From JBLHKE01 sp047619485 (lineage in GTDB: Bacteria > Verrucomicrobiota > Verrucomicrobiia > Verrucomicrobiales > DEV007): DNA of 23,899 nucleotides. Shown here one piece after another: positions 1 to 8,856 of this stretch. Position 1 is the first letter of the stretch. Each line of letters starts with the position of its first letter. The DNA lies in NCBI GenBank assembly GCA_047619485.1, contig JBLHKE010000026.1, positions 1 through 23,899 on the forward strand, in the 5' to 3' direction. The position numbers and the translations under genes were made by a program. The notes beneath the pieces are model-generated. The model saw only the letters and a list, made by a program, of their open reading frames with translations. It had not been told where the DNA came from and made no database searches.

Positions 1-3000
1 GGGTTGATCACGCTGAGTTTCTGGCTGCGGCGTGCGGTGTTCCTGAAGGACATGGCGCCGGGGGATCGCTTCATGGATCGCTACGATTTTCCGTTGCGGA
101 GGTTTGATCACAGTCTGGCGACATGGCCGGTGGTGGCGTCAGCTTGCTTCCTGACGGCGAAGATCGTTGTGCGCAATGTCCCATGGTATCTCAACGGGCA
201 GACGCTCGATGTGTTGTTCGGGCTGGCGTTGGTCGCCTGCGCGCTCGTGTGCGGTATGCTGGCAGTCTATTTTCGTAAGTCGCAGCCGCTGCCGGCGATC
301 ATTGTGCAGGTTGGATTGCTGCTGCTGTTGATCTCGAATTTCGCCCTGTTCGATCGCCTTGCCTGGAATCTCGAACTCGCCTGGCGCTGGGGAACCTTCT
401 TGATGGTCGCGATCGCGATTTATCTAGGATGCCGCGTTGCCCTCCGGCGCTGGCAATGGATGGAACGGACGTTGGTGAGGCCGATCTTCTGGGGGGTGGC
501 ATTCTGGTCCGTGATTGCCGGGTGGGTGGCGATCTGGGAGATGGTGAGCCGTGGGGATCTTAGCCCGCCGATGGGTGGTCTGGTCATTCTGTTAATCGGG
601 TTGCTGGTCTGGCTGGAACTTGGGGTGAAAAAGTGGGTGCATGGCGTGGTTCTGTTCATCCTAGCTTGGACGGCCGTCATCGCGAAATTTGGCGGCAGTG
701 TCGACCACGCGCTGTGGGTTCCGGCTGCGATCTTAATCGGGGGCACCGCGGTGGAATTTTTTGCCAGTATGGAGAAAAAATTGCGACCACTGATCAGGGT
801 CGAAGTGTGGTTGGCCACCCTGTGCGTGATTCTGATCGGGGTGATCGAGATCTCGGGTTTTGATGGCAGCGTTGGGATCTTGGTCGTCGTCGCGATGGGG
901 CTCGCTGCGCGGGCGCATCGCTCGACACCGTTGGCGGTGCTGGCGATCTGGTTGGGGTTCCTCGCTGCGATCGGGGGGCTTGGAATCGAATTGGATCTGG
1001 TGACGAAGTCTGGCGGGCTTGCCCTGCTGTTGGCCGCCTCCATTCCGATCGGTTGGTGGCTGCTCGAGCGCCACCCGGTTTACCTCAAGGGCGCGCGGCC
1101 GCAGCGGCCGTTCCAGGTCTCTACTTGCTGGGTGCTCGTGGTGGCGTCGGTGCTTGCTGCGGTCTATTCAATCGTCGGCTACGAGTCCGCGAAATGGGGG
1201 ATCGCATCAATTGACTTCCGCCTCCCGGTGCTGGCGCTCGCCGCGCTGGTGGTGCTGGCGGTCGCGCTGGAGAGTGTGGAGTTCGGCTGGCTCGCGTTGC
1301 TGGTGTCGGTGCAAGTCGGCGCACGCTTTGCAGATGATCGGCTCGGTGCCGTGGAAGGGCTGGATCCTTGGCTGATGGTGGCGATCGGGATGTCGATGAG
1401 CCTGTTGGGATTGATGGCGATCGATGATCTACGCCGCACGAGGCGCGTCAGGCGCTTCACCAACGACGGTGGTTCGGGGTTGGGATTGGGAATCTTGGCG
1501 GCGCTAGTGGTCAACTTCGAGCTGTCGCGAGCCATGGAAGATGCTACCTGGTTGCCCCTGTTGGTGAGTGCGGTGATGGCCTACATTGCGGCGCGTGGGT
1601 TGCGGCGTGGCGGGCGACCGTTCGTCGCTGCATACCATGCGGCGCTAGTTCTGATGGGATGGTGCGCGGTGTTTGCGATCCCTAGCATGCGGCACTTTGA
1701 ACTCGTCCTGGCCGGTGGGTTTCTCCCGGCTTTGTATTTCTGGTGGCGCGCCGAGCGCGGGGGGGCGGACCGCTATCGTCTCACTGCGCTGGTGCTGGCT
1801 GCCATGGCGGTGGGCGGGTGGCTTATCCGAGATCTGCTTGGTCCGGTGTTGTTGGGGGTGCCTGAAATTCCCGATTCGTGGTTTCACTTCGGGGCACCGG
1901 TGGTGTTGTTGGCTGGGGTGATGGCGAAGCGATTACGCAGCGACGAGGGCGTGATGGCGATGATCGTTGGCAGCTTTTTCTGTGTGACCGCGATTCCGGT
2001 TCTGAGCCCGTTCGCCCATCCGATGGCCGCGGCGTGGGTGGCGATCGGGCTTGGCCACCTGTGGGTGGTGCTGGTCTCGATGCGCCAGTGGTTCGCTGCG
2101 CGTGGTGTGGTGCCATTCCTTGTCGTGGCGGCGCATGTGGCGATCATCTCTGCCCTGTTGCAGAGGCAACCTGACTCGGGCTCGGCGCTGCTGCTCTTGG
2201 GTGGTGCCACGCTCTTGTTCCATCTGGCATTCCGTTTGGAAAAGTACTGGTTGCACAGGTTGGCTTGTGCCGCGGTTTTGCTGGCACTGCACGTGGAGGT
2301 GGCGTGGGAGGATGTTCTCGGCGCTCATCAAGTGATTTGGGTTCTGTTAGGATTGTGGCTGATCAACCTGTTGTTCTACGATGCGGTCATCAGGCGTTGC
2401 GCTGCGGGCGGGCGCAATTTTCTGCCGCTTGTCCTCGGTGGGCTGGTGATGGGCCACGTCATCTGGATCCATGGGGCGGACACTTGGCAGGGTCTGTTGG
2501 CGGTCGTGCTCGGGGGCGGCTTGGCTGCGTTGACGCGTGCTTCAGAGCGGGTGAAACCTTGGTGTTTATTGCTGCTTGCGGTGCCGGTGTGGCTGACCTT
2601 TTTCGCGCTAGACGGGGGGATTTTGCCTCCGCTCGCAGCGGCGGCAGTGGCTTTGGCGATCGCCTGGTGGCTGCATGGTGCTGGTCGGCCAGTCGCTGGT
2701 GATCGCCTGCTACACTGGGCAATCGGGGATCTCGATGCGAATGGCGCCAGGCTGGCGGCGACCGTTAATTACGCTGCCTTAGCTATAGCGGCTGCGCTGC
2801 ACTGGTGGCAGACATCTCGTGGGGATGCCTTTGGTTCGTTGGAATTGCTGCTGCTGTTGGGCATTTATCTGGCGATCGCGATCTCATTTGCGCTGCGCAG
2901 GCATTTTCTGCCGCCGCTGGTGGCGAGCCTGTTCGTGCAGGCATGTGCCTTCCTGATGTTCCACGCGCTGCGGGCGCAGCTGGTGATGACGACCGATCTC

Positions 3001-3780
3001 TGGCAGCCGGTGTATGACATCTGGGCGACGATCTTGGCGTCGTTCGTGTTGGTCGGCATACGCGAGATGCGCCCGATGGGGGGCGAACAGGCGCGCGCGT
3101 CGTTGGCGATTTCGCTGTGCCTGATGCCGCTCGCCGGGCTGGGAATCGTGGCGCAGCGCGGGTTGGACGCCGATGCGGCCCTGCTGGTCGTCGGGATCCA
3201 GTCGATGGTGTTCTCCTATCTTGGCCGTGGCCGGCGGGAATCGCCCTACAACTTCGTGGCGATCTCTGGCTTCGTGGCTTTTGTGATGATGGTTTTCTGG
3301 TCGAAACTGGAATTCCGGGTTGCGCACGCCTACGTCGTCCCGGCCGGGCTCGGCGTGCTGGCGCTGGTGCAGCTGTTCCACCGTATCATCCCGCCGGCGA
3401 CCCGCAACGCGGTACGCCTGTTCACTCTGGTGGCGATGTTAGGGACGACCGCCTACACCGCGCTGCTCGATGACCGCTACCCGGTGGTGTTCCACCTGAC
3501 GATGCTGGTGCTTTGCCTGGGCTGCATGGGGCTGGGTAGCCTGCTGCGCGTGCGGCTCTACCTCTACCTCGGTTTCGCTGGGCTGGTAGTCAACCTAGCC
3601 TCGATCCTGCACAAGGTGCTCGGGGCGATGGAGCGCGGTTCGCGCATGACAGTGATCGGTAGCCTGGTGCTGCTGGGCGGGATCGCTGTTCTGGCGACCG
3701 CCATCTATTACAAGACCCACCGGGGCGCGATGGATGCCCTGATCCAGCGCCTGCGCAGCAGGCTGGCGGCTTGGGAATAG
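1..3780 (+). CDS. Very large polytopic membrane protein, 5' end outside the window
   Basis: The frame is open from the first base, so the gene probably starts upstream; the first start-like codons inside are TTG at 4 and ATG at 52. At least 1258 residues are encoded, almost all of it a succession of hydrophobic segments separated by short Arg-rich or Trp-rich loops, which gives well over twenty membrane passes. There is no recognisable nucleotide-binding, catalytic or extracytoplasmic domain. The C-terminus ends in a short basic amphipathic tail (QRLRSRLAAWE). The layout recalls the very long multi-pass proteins of the DUF2339 type, but I cannot identify a signature, so no function is assigned. 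The 99-aa gene that follows 51 bp downstream on the same strand may be cotranscribed. Coding status is certain from length and composition; the function is unknown. Confidence 0.85.
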   Translation, partial: GLITLSFWLRRAVFLKDMAPGDRFMDRYDFPLRRFDHSLATWPVVASACFLTAKIVVRNVPWYLNGQTLDVLFGLALVACALVCGMLAVYFRKSQPLPAIIVQVGLLLLLISNFALFDRLAWNLELAWRWGTFLMVAIAIYLGCRVALRRWQWMERTLVRPIFWGVAFWSVIAGWVAIWEMVSRGDLSPPMGGLVILLIGLLVWLELGVKKWVHGVVLFILAWTAVIAKFGGSVDHALWVPAAILIGGTAVEFFASMEKKLRPLIRVEVWLATLCVILIGVIEISGFDGSVGILVVVAMGLAARAHRSTPLAVLAIWLGFLAAIGGLGIELDLVTKSGGLALLLAASIPIGWWLLERHPVYLKGARPQRPFQVSTCWVLVVASVLAAVYSIVGYESAKWGIASIDFRLPVLALAALVVLAVALESVEFGWLALLVSVQVGARFADDRLGAVEGLDPWLMVAIGMSMSLLGLMAIDDLRRTRRVRRFTNDGGSGLGLGILAALVVNFELSRAMEDATWLPLLVSAVMAYIAARGLRRGGRPFVAAYHAALVLMGWCAVFAIPSMRHFELVLAGGFLPALYFWWRAERGGADRYRLTALVLAAMAVGGWLIRDLLGPVLLGVPEIPDSWFHFGAPVVLLAGVMAKRLRSDEGVMAMIVGSFFCVTAIPVLSPFAHPMAAAWVAIGLGHLWVVLVSMRQWFAARGVVPFLVVAAHVAIISALLQRQPDSGSALLLLGGATLLFHLAFRLEKYWLHRLACAAVLLALHVEVAWEDVLGAHQVIWVLLGLWLINLLFYDAVIRRCAAGGRNFLPLVLGGLVMGHVIWIHGADTWQGLLAVVLGGGLAALTRASERVKPWCLLLLAVPVWLTFFALDGGILPPLAAAAVALAIAWWLHGAGRPVAGDRLLHWAIGDLDANGARLAATVNYAALAIAAALHWWQTSRGDAFGSLELLLLLGIYLAIAISFALRRHFLPPLVASLFVQACAFLMFHALRAQLVMTTDLWQPVYDIWATILASFVLVGIREMRPMGGEQARASLAISLCLMPLAGLGIVAQRGLDADAALLVVGIQSMVFSYLGRGRRESPYNFVAISGFVAFVMMVFWSKLEFRVAHAYVVPAGLGVLALVQLFHRIIPPATRNAVRLFTLVAMLGTTAYTALLDDRYPVVFHLTMLVLCLGCMGLGSLLRVRLYLYLGFAGLVVNLASILHKVLGAMERGSRMTVIGSLVLLGGIAVLATAIYYKTHRGAMDALIQRLRSRLAAWE

Positions 3781-3831
3781 CTAAGCTTTTAGGTTGCGTT
3801 TTTGCTCAGATTGCCGACTAATTACCGCTAA

Positions 3832-4131
3832 ATGAACCGTTTTCCTGAATTCCAGACCGACCTGCTTTTTTCCGATTCTCCGCCTGCTGAGGCTGAGGCC
3901 AAGGTGGAGGGCACTGAGTCCCACGCCGCACCGGCTGCTGCGGACGAACACGGTGGTGGTCACACGGCGACGACGACTGAGCCGGCTCCACTCGCTCCCC
4001 AGATGCAGGGGGTTTTGGAAGAGCCGATCTCGAGTGGTCAGATCTGGATTCTGATCCTGTTCGGCTTTGCCGCCTTCTTGATGATCGTGGCGATGACCCG
4101 CTTCCAGAGCGACAAAGACTACGGCGATTAG
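3832..4131 (+). CDS. Small protein with a C-terminal membrane anchor, function unknown
   Basis: A 99-residue protein starting at an ATG. The first two thirds are hydrophilic and low in complexity, rich in Ala, Glu, Thr and Pro, with a short His/Gly patch (DEHGGGH) near residue 44. One hydrophobic helix lies at about residues 70-88 (WILILFGFAAFLMIVAM), followed by a short charged tail, TRFQSDKDYGD. The architecture is that of a tail-anchored or single-pass membrane protein. It follows the giant membrane protein by 51 bp and may be expressed with it and associate with it; this is inferred from position only. Its TAG stop overlaps the TAA stop of the convergent hydrolase gene by three bases (4128-4131 region), leaving no room for a separate terminator. 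I recognise no family. Confidence 0.7.
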   Translation: MNRFPEFQTDLLFSDSPPAEAEAKVEGTESHAAPAAADEHGGGHTATTTEPAPLAPQMQGVLEEPISSGQIWILILFGFAAFLMIVAMTRFQSDKDYGD

Positions 4132-6290
4132 TCGCGCAGTAACCAATCGATCGGTGAGATCCCTTCTGTCCCTGGTTCGTAGGGTTGTAGCTTTGCGGAT
4201 CCGAGTTCGAGCATCCTCTTAATGCCGCCGTATTTTGCTCCGCCCGGTAGGAAATTCGGATCGCGGTAGTCGAGGAGGTTTCCAAACGAAAACTCTTCCA
4301 GTTGGATGCTGGCGCGATGGAAAGCATCGCCTCCGAGCATCCTAGCAGCCGCAGCGCTTGGGGCAGACGCTGAGAACGCGAGCAGACTGATACGTTTGGC
4401 ACCTTGTTCATCGCGGATGAATTTGGCGGCGCTGAGGATATCATCGGTGCGCTGCACCAGCAGGCAGTCGTTGTAGCCGAGCGTGTAACCGGCGAACTCG
4501 CGCGGGTTCGACACTTTGCGCGATTGCTTCGTCCCTTGGAAGAGTGGTTCGATGGCGAAAACCGCGCGTTGTTTCGCCAACAGTTTGCGAACCTCATTCC
4601 TGGCCTTGCCGTCCTCGTTGAACAGGCTCTTGGTTCCCTCGGGATGCAGCCATAGAACCGTCTCCCCGTTCCAGTCGGCCGGTTGGAGGATGGTGGCGCG
4701 AACCTCTTCTTGATAGGTGGTGTTGTGCAGCGTTGCGTCCTTTCGGACGTAGCCATCGACTTGCGGCGCTTTCTGTTTTAGCTCGAGTTCGCAATCGCCG
4801 GCCAAGTCGATGTCGCGGCGAAAAATGGATCGAAACGCAATGCGCGAGTGTTGCTGACCGATCTCGGTGGTCTTGCGCCAGGTCTGGAGCAGCTGTCGTT
4901 CGAATTGATCACCGCCAGGCGGCTGCGGGTGTTCCTGGTTCCAGACGCTCATCTGTTCGCGTGTTAAGCGCTGGTAGTCGCGTTCTTCGATCGGCACGGC
5001 GTGGCCAAGCGCGAGGTGCTGGTTGAACCAGTGGTACATCGCGAGCCGAGTTGGTTGATTGTAGTTGTGCTTGAACTCGGTACGGTCGTGCAGCATGACC
5101 TTGTCGGGGGCGCCGAGCAGCGCGTAGAGTTTTTTGAGCTCCGGGAAACCTTTGGTCGACATCTCCTTCGTCCAGTCGTCGGCAGCGGACATGCCCTGTG
5201 GTTTCGGTGCGAACAGCGCGGCGAATTCGATGTTGCCGGTACCGACACGCAGCAGGGTGGCGTTCTCGCAGGTGCAGCCGCCCTGCATCGAGGTGGAGAC
5301 CATGACTGCGGGGAAGGATACCGCGACGCGCGGGTCGATCGCTGCCAGCAACATCGACTGCGTGCCGCCGCCACTGCCGCCGGTGATCGCGAGACGCTCC
5401 GGATCGACATCGTCGAGCGTCTCGAGGAAATCGAGGGCGCGGATCGAGTTCCAGGTCTGCAATCCCATCACGCTCTGCAGGTGTGCCTCGGCCTGCGCGG
5501 AGTAGAGCCCCCAGTTGGTTTTGGTGTTCATCGAAAGCCGCTGCTTGGCGTGCTTGTGCGCGAGTTGGTAGCTCAGCTGGGTGCTGTCGGCATTGCCGAT
5601 CATGTCGTAATGGAACACCACGCAACCGAGCCGCGCGAGCCCCACCGCGCGGGCTTGAAGGGGGCTGCGTCCGCCCTCGACGAACTGTTCCTCGCCGCGC
5701 TCGATCTGCGCGCGCGTGTTGGCCTCGCCGTTGTCATAGAATCGGCCGTCGTTCCAGTGACCGTGCGGGGAGAGGATGCCTGGGCGCTTTTTGCCGCCGC
5801 TCGCTTTTGGGCGGTAGAGATTTCCGGTCACGAAAAATCCAGGCAGGCTCTCGAAGTAGACTTTGGCAACCGTGTAGTCGCCGCGGTCGAGTTCGCCGTG
5901 GATGACGGCGTTGAGCGGCGTGCGCGCTGGTTCTGGGAAAATGCCGAGCGCGACACGTGTCTGTAAGCGCAGTTCGGTGGCGCGTTCCTCCCAAGCTTCG
6001 GCGGAGGCTGGGACTTGGAACGGGAAGTAGCCGTTGAGATCTTTAGGAGGCTTCAGCCGGTGGTCTTGGGCGAAGGAGGTGCTGAGCAGCAGTAGGGTAA
6101 CGAGCAGTAGACTGGAGGTCCAGCTGCGGTAAGTCGTAACTTTGATCTCAAAATCGAAGCTTAACGTGCTAGGACTCCGTGCTTGGGCACTGCTCTTCGA
6201 TTTTAAAATCGAAGTTACGCCATCGCCTGCGGCGACCGGATTTTCCGGTAGGCTCTGGCGCTTCGGTCTATGGTTGGTGATGGTTTTCAT
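4128..6290 (-). CDS. Secreted alpha/beta hydrolase, acetyl-xylan-esterase-like, with a repeat inserted in its signal region
   Basis: A 720-residue protein. The first hydrolase domain (about residues 85-440) has the nucleophile elbow GGSGGG with Ser306, a likely acid at Asp371/372 and a likely base at His408 in HDRTEFKHNYNQ; it resembles the acetyl xylan esterase/Abhydrolase_7 families common in Planctomycetota and Verrucomicrobiota. The second half (about 500-690) also looks hydrolase-like, but its elbow reads AFSASA and is probably inactive. The start at 6290 is supported by an ATGA overlap with the stop of the upstream propeller gene and by the absence of any ATG, GTG or TTG in frame before the signal core. 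The hydrophobic core is at residues 60-70, with cleavage likely near SFA/Q at 74. Residues about 11-56 are encoded by a palindromic repeat, which makes an unusually long n-region. The likely role is ester hydrolysis on extracellular polysaccharide; the substrate is unknown. Confidence 0.85.
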   Translation of the reverse strand: MKTITNHRPKRQSLPENPVAAGDGVTSILKSKSSAQARSPSTLSFDFEIKVTTYRSWTSSLLLVTLLLLSTSFAQDHRLKPPKDLNGYFPFQVPASAEAWEERATELRLQTRVALGIFPEPARTPLNAVIHGELDRGDYTVAKVYFESLPGFFVTGNLYRPKASGGKKRPGILSPHGHWNDGRFYDNGEANTRAQIERGEEQFVEGGRSPLQARAVGLARLGCVVFHYDMIGNADSTQLSYQLAHKHAKQRLSMNTKTNWGLYSAQAEAHLQSVMGLQTWNSIRALDFLETLDDVDPERLAITGGSGGGTQSMLLAAIDPRVAVSFPAVMVSTSMQGGCTCENATLLRVGTGNIEFAALFAPKPQGMSAADDWTKEMSTKGFPELKKLYALLGAPDKVMLHDRTEFKHNYNQPTRLAMYHWFNQHLALGHAVPIEERDYQRLTREQMSVWNQEHPQPPGGDQFERQLLQTWRKTTEIGQQHSRIAFRSIFRRDIDLAGDCELELKQKAPQVDGYVRKDATLHNTTYQEEVRATILQPADWNGETVLWLHPEGTKSLFNEDGKARNEVRKLLAKQRAVFAIEPLFQGTKQSRKVSNPREFAGYTLGYNDCLLVQRTDDILSAAKFIRDEQGAKRISLLAFSASAPSAAAARMLGGDAFHRASIQLEEFSFGNLLDYRDPNFLPGGAKYGGIKRMLELGSAKLQPYEPGTEGISPIDWLLRD
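6135..6219. repeat. Palindromic repeat element, copy A, inside the hydrolase coding sequence
   Basis: Arms of 25 bases at 6135-6159 and 6195-6219 are inverted copies of each other with three mismatches. The right arm contains a perfect 20-base palindrome, CTTCGATTTTAAAATCGAAG, at 6195-6214. Two more small hairpins follow directly: TCGCC/GGCGA at 6223-6235 and ACCGGA/TCCGGT at 6235-6249. The middle, read on the minus strand, has AGTGCCCA and CTAGCACG, which recur in copy B near tyrS. The element lies wholly in frame within the N-terminal part of the hydrolase, between the start codon and the signal-peptide core. Confidence 0.75.
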
Positions 6291-7504
6291 TTTTTTCCGA
6301 TGCTGATCAAGCGGTTGAAGGTGCGCACATACATTTTCCCGTCGGCGACCGCCGGGGTGGCGAAAATCCCATCACCGAAGTCGTGTTTGCCGAGCACCAC
6401 CATCTCGTCCTTGGCGGCGAGAGCCACCATTTCACCCTCGCGGCTGAAGCAGTAGATCTTGTCATCGATGATGATCGGCGAGGCGTAGGCCTCGCCGGTG
6501 ACGCGTTCGTACCACAATTCTTCGCCGTCCTCCGGGTTGATGCAGGTCATCTGCCCTCCGTCGTTAAGAAGGAACATGTGCCCGCCGCGTGACACACCGC
6601 TCGGGACGTAGGGGACATGTTTCGATTTCGAAAACGTCTCTGCCGGCTTGCCGTCTTTCATATTGATACAGGTCGATTCGCGTCGCCCACCGCCGTTGCC
6701 GCCGGACGCGAACACGTAGTCGCCGCAGATCGTCGGCTTGCCGACGCAGCGCAAAGTGAAGCCCGGGTCGTGCTCCCATAACACCTTGCCACTATCGATC
6801 TCGAGGCAGGTCAAGCCGTGCGCCGTGCTCGCGTAGATCGCTCTGCCGTCGTCGATCATCGCCGGCGTGCCATACGCGGCCTTGTCGACCGTCGTGCGCG
6901 GTAGCTTCCACACCTGTTTACCGGTCTTCGCGTCGAGCGCGATGATGAAGCTCTCGCCCTTCTCCATCTGGTTGCCGAGCAGGACTTTCCCCTGGCTGAC
7001 GACCGGCGACATCGCGCTGCCGTGGTTGGCAAAAAATTCACCGAGTTCCTTGCGCCACACCTCGTTGCCATCGTGGTCGCACGCCTGCAGGACGACCTTC
7101 GGCGTCGACCACGCGACATACACGTGATCTTCGTCGACCGCCGGCGTCGACGCCGAGTAATCGTTGAACTTGTGCTTGCCGGTCGGGTCGAAGGTCTCGT
7201 CTTTTTTCCAGATCACCGCGCCATCCTTGGTGCCCAGGCAAACGATCGAACGGGCGCCCTCCATGCCGCGGTCGGTGGTCGTGACGAATACCTTATCCCC
7301 CCAGACGACCGGGGATGAATGGCCGGTGCCGGGGAGCTTGACATCCCAGTTGTAGTCGGACTTTTCCAGCTCCACCGGAATGCTTTTTGCATCGCTGACG
7401 CCACGCCCGTCCTTGCCGTGGAAGTTGGCCCATTCCTGTGCGCTGAGGCTCAGCGAGGAGAGGCTGAGGAGTCCGATCGTGATTGGCAGAGGTAGAAGTC
7501 TCAT
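6287..7504 (-). CDS. PQQ-like beta-propeller repeat protein, secreted
   Basis: A 405-residue protein with an N-terminal signal peptide (MRLLPLPITIGLLSLSSLSLSAQ, cleavage likely around residue 22). The rest consists of PQQ-like/pyrrolo-quinoline-quinone propeller blades: repeated units of the pattern 'S-P-V-V/I...D-K-V-F/Y-V...L-D-x-K-T-G-K-x-V-W'. Examples are HSSPVVWGDKVFVTT, CLGTKDGAVIWKK, IALDAKTGKQVWKLP, CLEIDSGKVLWEHD and CINPEDGEELWYE. This is the PF13360 class, similar to BamB and quinoprotein dehydrogenase scaffolds. No dehydrogenase catalytic residues are evident, so a binding or scaffolding role is as likely as an enzymatic one. The gene overlaps the hydrolase start by ATGA, so the two are probably translationally coupled and act in the same extracytoplasmic process. 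A 97-bp divergent region separates it from trpB. Confidence 0.88.
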   Translation of the reverse strand: MRLLPLPITIGLLSLSSLSLSAQEWANFHGKDGRGVSDAKSIPVELEKSDYNWDVKLPGTGHSSPVVWGDKVFVTTTDRGMEGARSIVCLGTKDGAVIWKKDETFDPTGKHKFNDYSASTPAVDEDHVYVAWSTPKVVLQACDHDGNEVWRKELGEFFANHGSAMSPVVSQGKVLLGNQMEKGESFIIALDAKTGKQVWKLPRTTVDKAAYGTPAMIDDGRAIYASTAHGLTCLEIDSGKVLWEHDPGFTLRCVGKPTICGDYVFASGGNGGGRRESTCINMKDGKPAETFSKSKHVPYVPSGVSRGGHMFLLNDGGQMTCINPEDGEELWYERVTGEAYASPIIIDDKIYCFSREGEMVALAAKDEMVVLGKHDFGDGIFATPAVADGKMYVRTFNRLISIGKK

Positions 7505-7542
7505 GTCGCAAGACTATCGGTTCGGCGGAAAGCTCGCAAGGA

Positions 7543-7571
7543 TTGATCCAGACCGAAAAGCGCGCTAGGAT
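7543..7571 (+). promoter_or_regulatory. Predicted sigma-70-type promoter of trpB
   Basis: TTGATC at 7543-7548 and TAGGAT at 7566-7571 are separated by 17 bases, in the short region between the divergent propeller gene and trpB. Each hexamer matches the general consensus at four of six positions. Transcription would start near 7578, leaving a leader of about 24 bases before the trpB ATG. Confidence 0.5.
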
Positions 7572-7601
7572 CGTAACCGTTACTCCCTAAAAGACGAAAC
7601 T

Positions 7602-8825
7602 ATGAGCACCACTGTGACCCCGATCGAAAACCTCCCAGATTCCAAAGGCCACTTCGGCACCTACGGCGGCATGTTTGTCCCCGAGACGCTGATGGCGGCG
7701 CTGGCGGAGCTGACGGCTGAATACGAAGCCGCACGCAAGGATCCGGCCTTTGAGGTTGAGCTCGACCACCTGCTGAAAGAGTATGTCGGTCGGCCGACGC
7801 CACTGACTTTTGCCGAGCGGATGACGGATAAGCTCGGCGGTGCGAAAATTTATCTCAAGCGGGAGGATCTTCTCCACACCGGTGCGCACAAAATCAACAA
7901 CGCGATCGGCCAGATCCTGTTGGCCAAGCGGCTCGGCAAGAGCCGCATCATCGCCGAGACCGGCGCCGGTCAGCACGGGGTCGCCACCGCGACGGTCTGC
8001 GCGCGCTTCGGCTTCGACTGCACGATCTACATGGGTGAGGTCGACATGAAGCGCCAGGCGCTCAACGTCGCGCGCATGCGCTTCCTCGGTGCGAAGGTCG
8101 TCCCGGTGACCGCCGGGCAGGCGACACTCAAAGAGGCGGTCAACGAGGCGATGCGCGATTGGGTGACCAACGTGCGCACCACCCACTACATTCTTGGATC
8201 AGCGTTAGGATCGCACCCGTTCCCTATGATGGTGCGCGACTTCCACCGCGTGATCGGCGTCGAGGCGCGCGAGCAGATCCTCGAGCGCGAGGGGCGACTG
8301 CCAGACATGCTGATCGCCTGCGTCGGCGGCGGATCGAACTCGATCGGCCTGTTCCACCCGTTCTTGAACGATGAGGGTGTGCGCATGGTCGGGGTCGAGG
8401 CGGGAGGCGAGGGGATCAAACCCGGCCGTCACGCCGCGCGCTTCCAGGGCGGTAAACTCGGCGTCCTCCAGGGGACGAAGACCTACCTGCTCGCAGACGA
8501 CGACGGTCAGATTGAACTCACCCACTCAGTTTCCGCGGGCCTCGACTACGCGGCTGTCGGCCCCGAGCACGCCTACTTGCGAGATCTCGGCCGGGTCGAA
8601 TACGAGTATGCGACGGACGACGAGGCGTTGGAGGCCTTCCAGGAGCTATCGAGAATGGAGGGCATCATCCCAGCGCTGGAGACCTCGCACGCGATTGCCC
8701 AGGTGATGAAATCCGCGCCCGAGCTCGGGGCGGGTAAGTTGATCATTGTCAATTGCTCTGGTAGGGGAGATAAGGATGTTGCGCAGGCTGCCGAGTTTAT
8801 CTTTGGAGAGAAGATCATGGCCTAG
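7602..8825 (+). CDS. trpB: Tryptophan synthase beta chain
   Basis: A 407-residue cytoplasmic enzyme that condenses indole with L-serine to form tryptophan, using pyridoxal phosphate. The PLP lysine is Lys97 in HTGAHKINN, and the phosphate-binding glycine loop is GGGSNSIGLF at about residue 244. Other family hallmarks are FGGMFVPETL-like YGGMFVPETL near the N-terminus, AETGAGQHGVATA, and the C-terminal NCSGRGDKD. Length and motifs match the standard TrpB1 class that pairs with TrpA. The ATG at 7602 gives the usual N-terminus. No trpA or other trp gene is adjacent; downstream comes an unrelated secreted protein after 31 bp, so the trp genes are evidently dispersed here or trpA lies elsewhere. 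Confidence 0.97.
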   Translation: MSTTVTPIENLPDSKGHFGTYGGMFVPETLMAALAELTAEYEAARKDPAFEVELDHLLKEYVGRPTPLTFAERMTDKLGGAKIYLKREDLLHTGAHKINNAIGQILLAKRLGKSRIIAETGAGQHGVATATVCARFGFDCTIYMGEVDMKRQALNVARMRFLGAKVVPVTAGQATLKEAVNEAMRDWVTNVRTTHYILGSALGSHPFPMMVRDFHRVIGVEAREQILEREGRLPDMLIACVGGGSNSIGLFHPFLNDEGVRMVGVEAGGEGIKPGRHAARFQGGKLGVLQGTKTYLLADDDGQIELTHSVSAGLDYAAVGPEHAYLRDLGRVEYEYATDDEALEAFQELSRMEGIIPALETSHAIAQVMKSAPELGAGKLIIVNCSGRGDKDVAQAAEFIFGEKIMA

Positions 8826-8856
8826 CGCCCACCGTTCAAAATGAAATAGCATTCAC

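Noticed and set aside
3781..3815. Small CTAA/TTAG hairpin followed by TTTTT after the giant membrane gene
   Set aside because: The stem is only four bases and A/T-rich, too weak to call a terminator.
3818..4756. Minus-strand open frame of 312 codons overlapping the hydrolase 3' end and the 99-aa gene
   Set aside because: Its Ser/Arg-rich composition is typical of an out-of-frame reading, and the hydrolase reads the same strand in another frame with clear family motifs.
5001..5966. Long plus-strand open frame of 321 codons opposite the hydrolase gene
   Set aside because: It is a GC-rich shadow of a strongly supported gene on the other strand and shows no domain of its own.
7505..7542. Promoter for the propeller gene on the minus strand (TTGCGA, 15 bases, GATAGT)
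   Set aside because: The spacer is too short and the hexamers are poor; no better pair was found, so it is not annotated.
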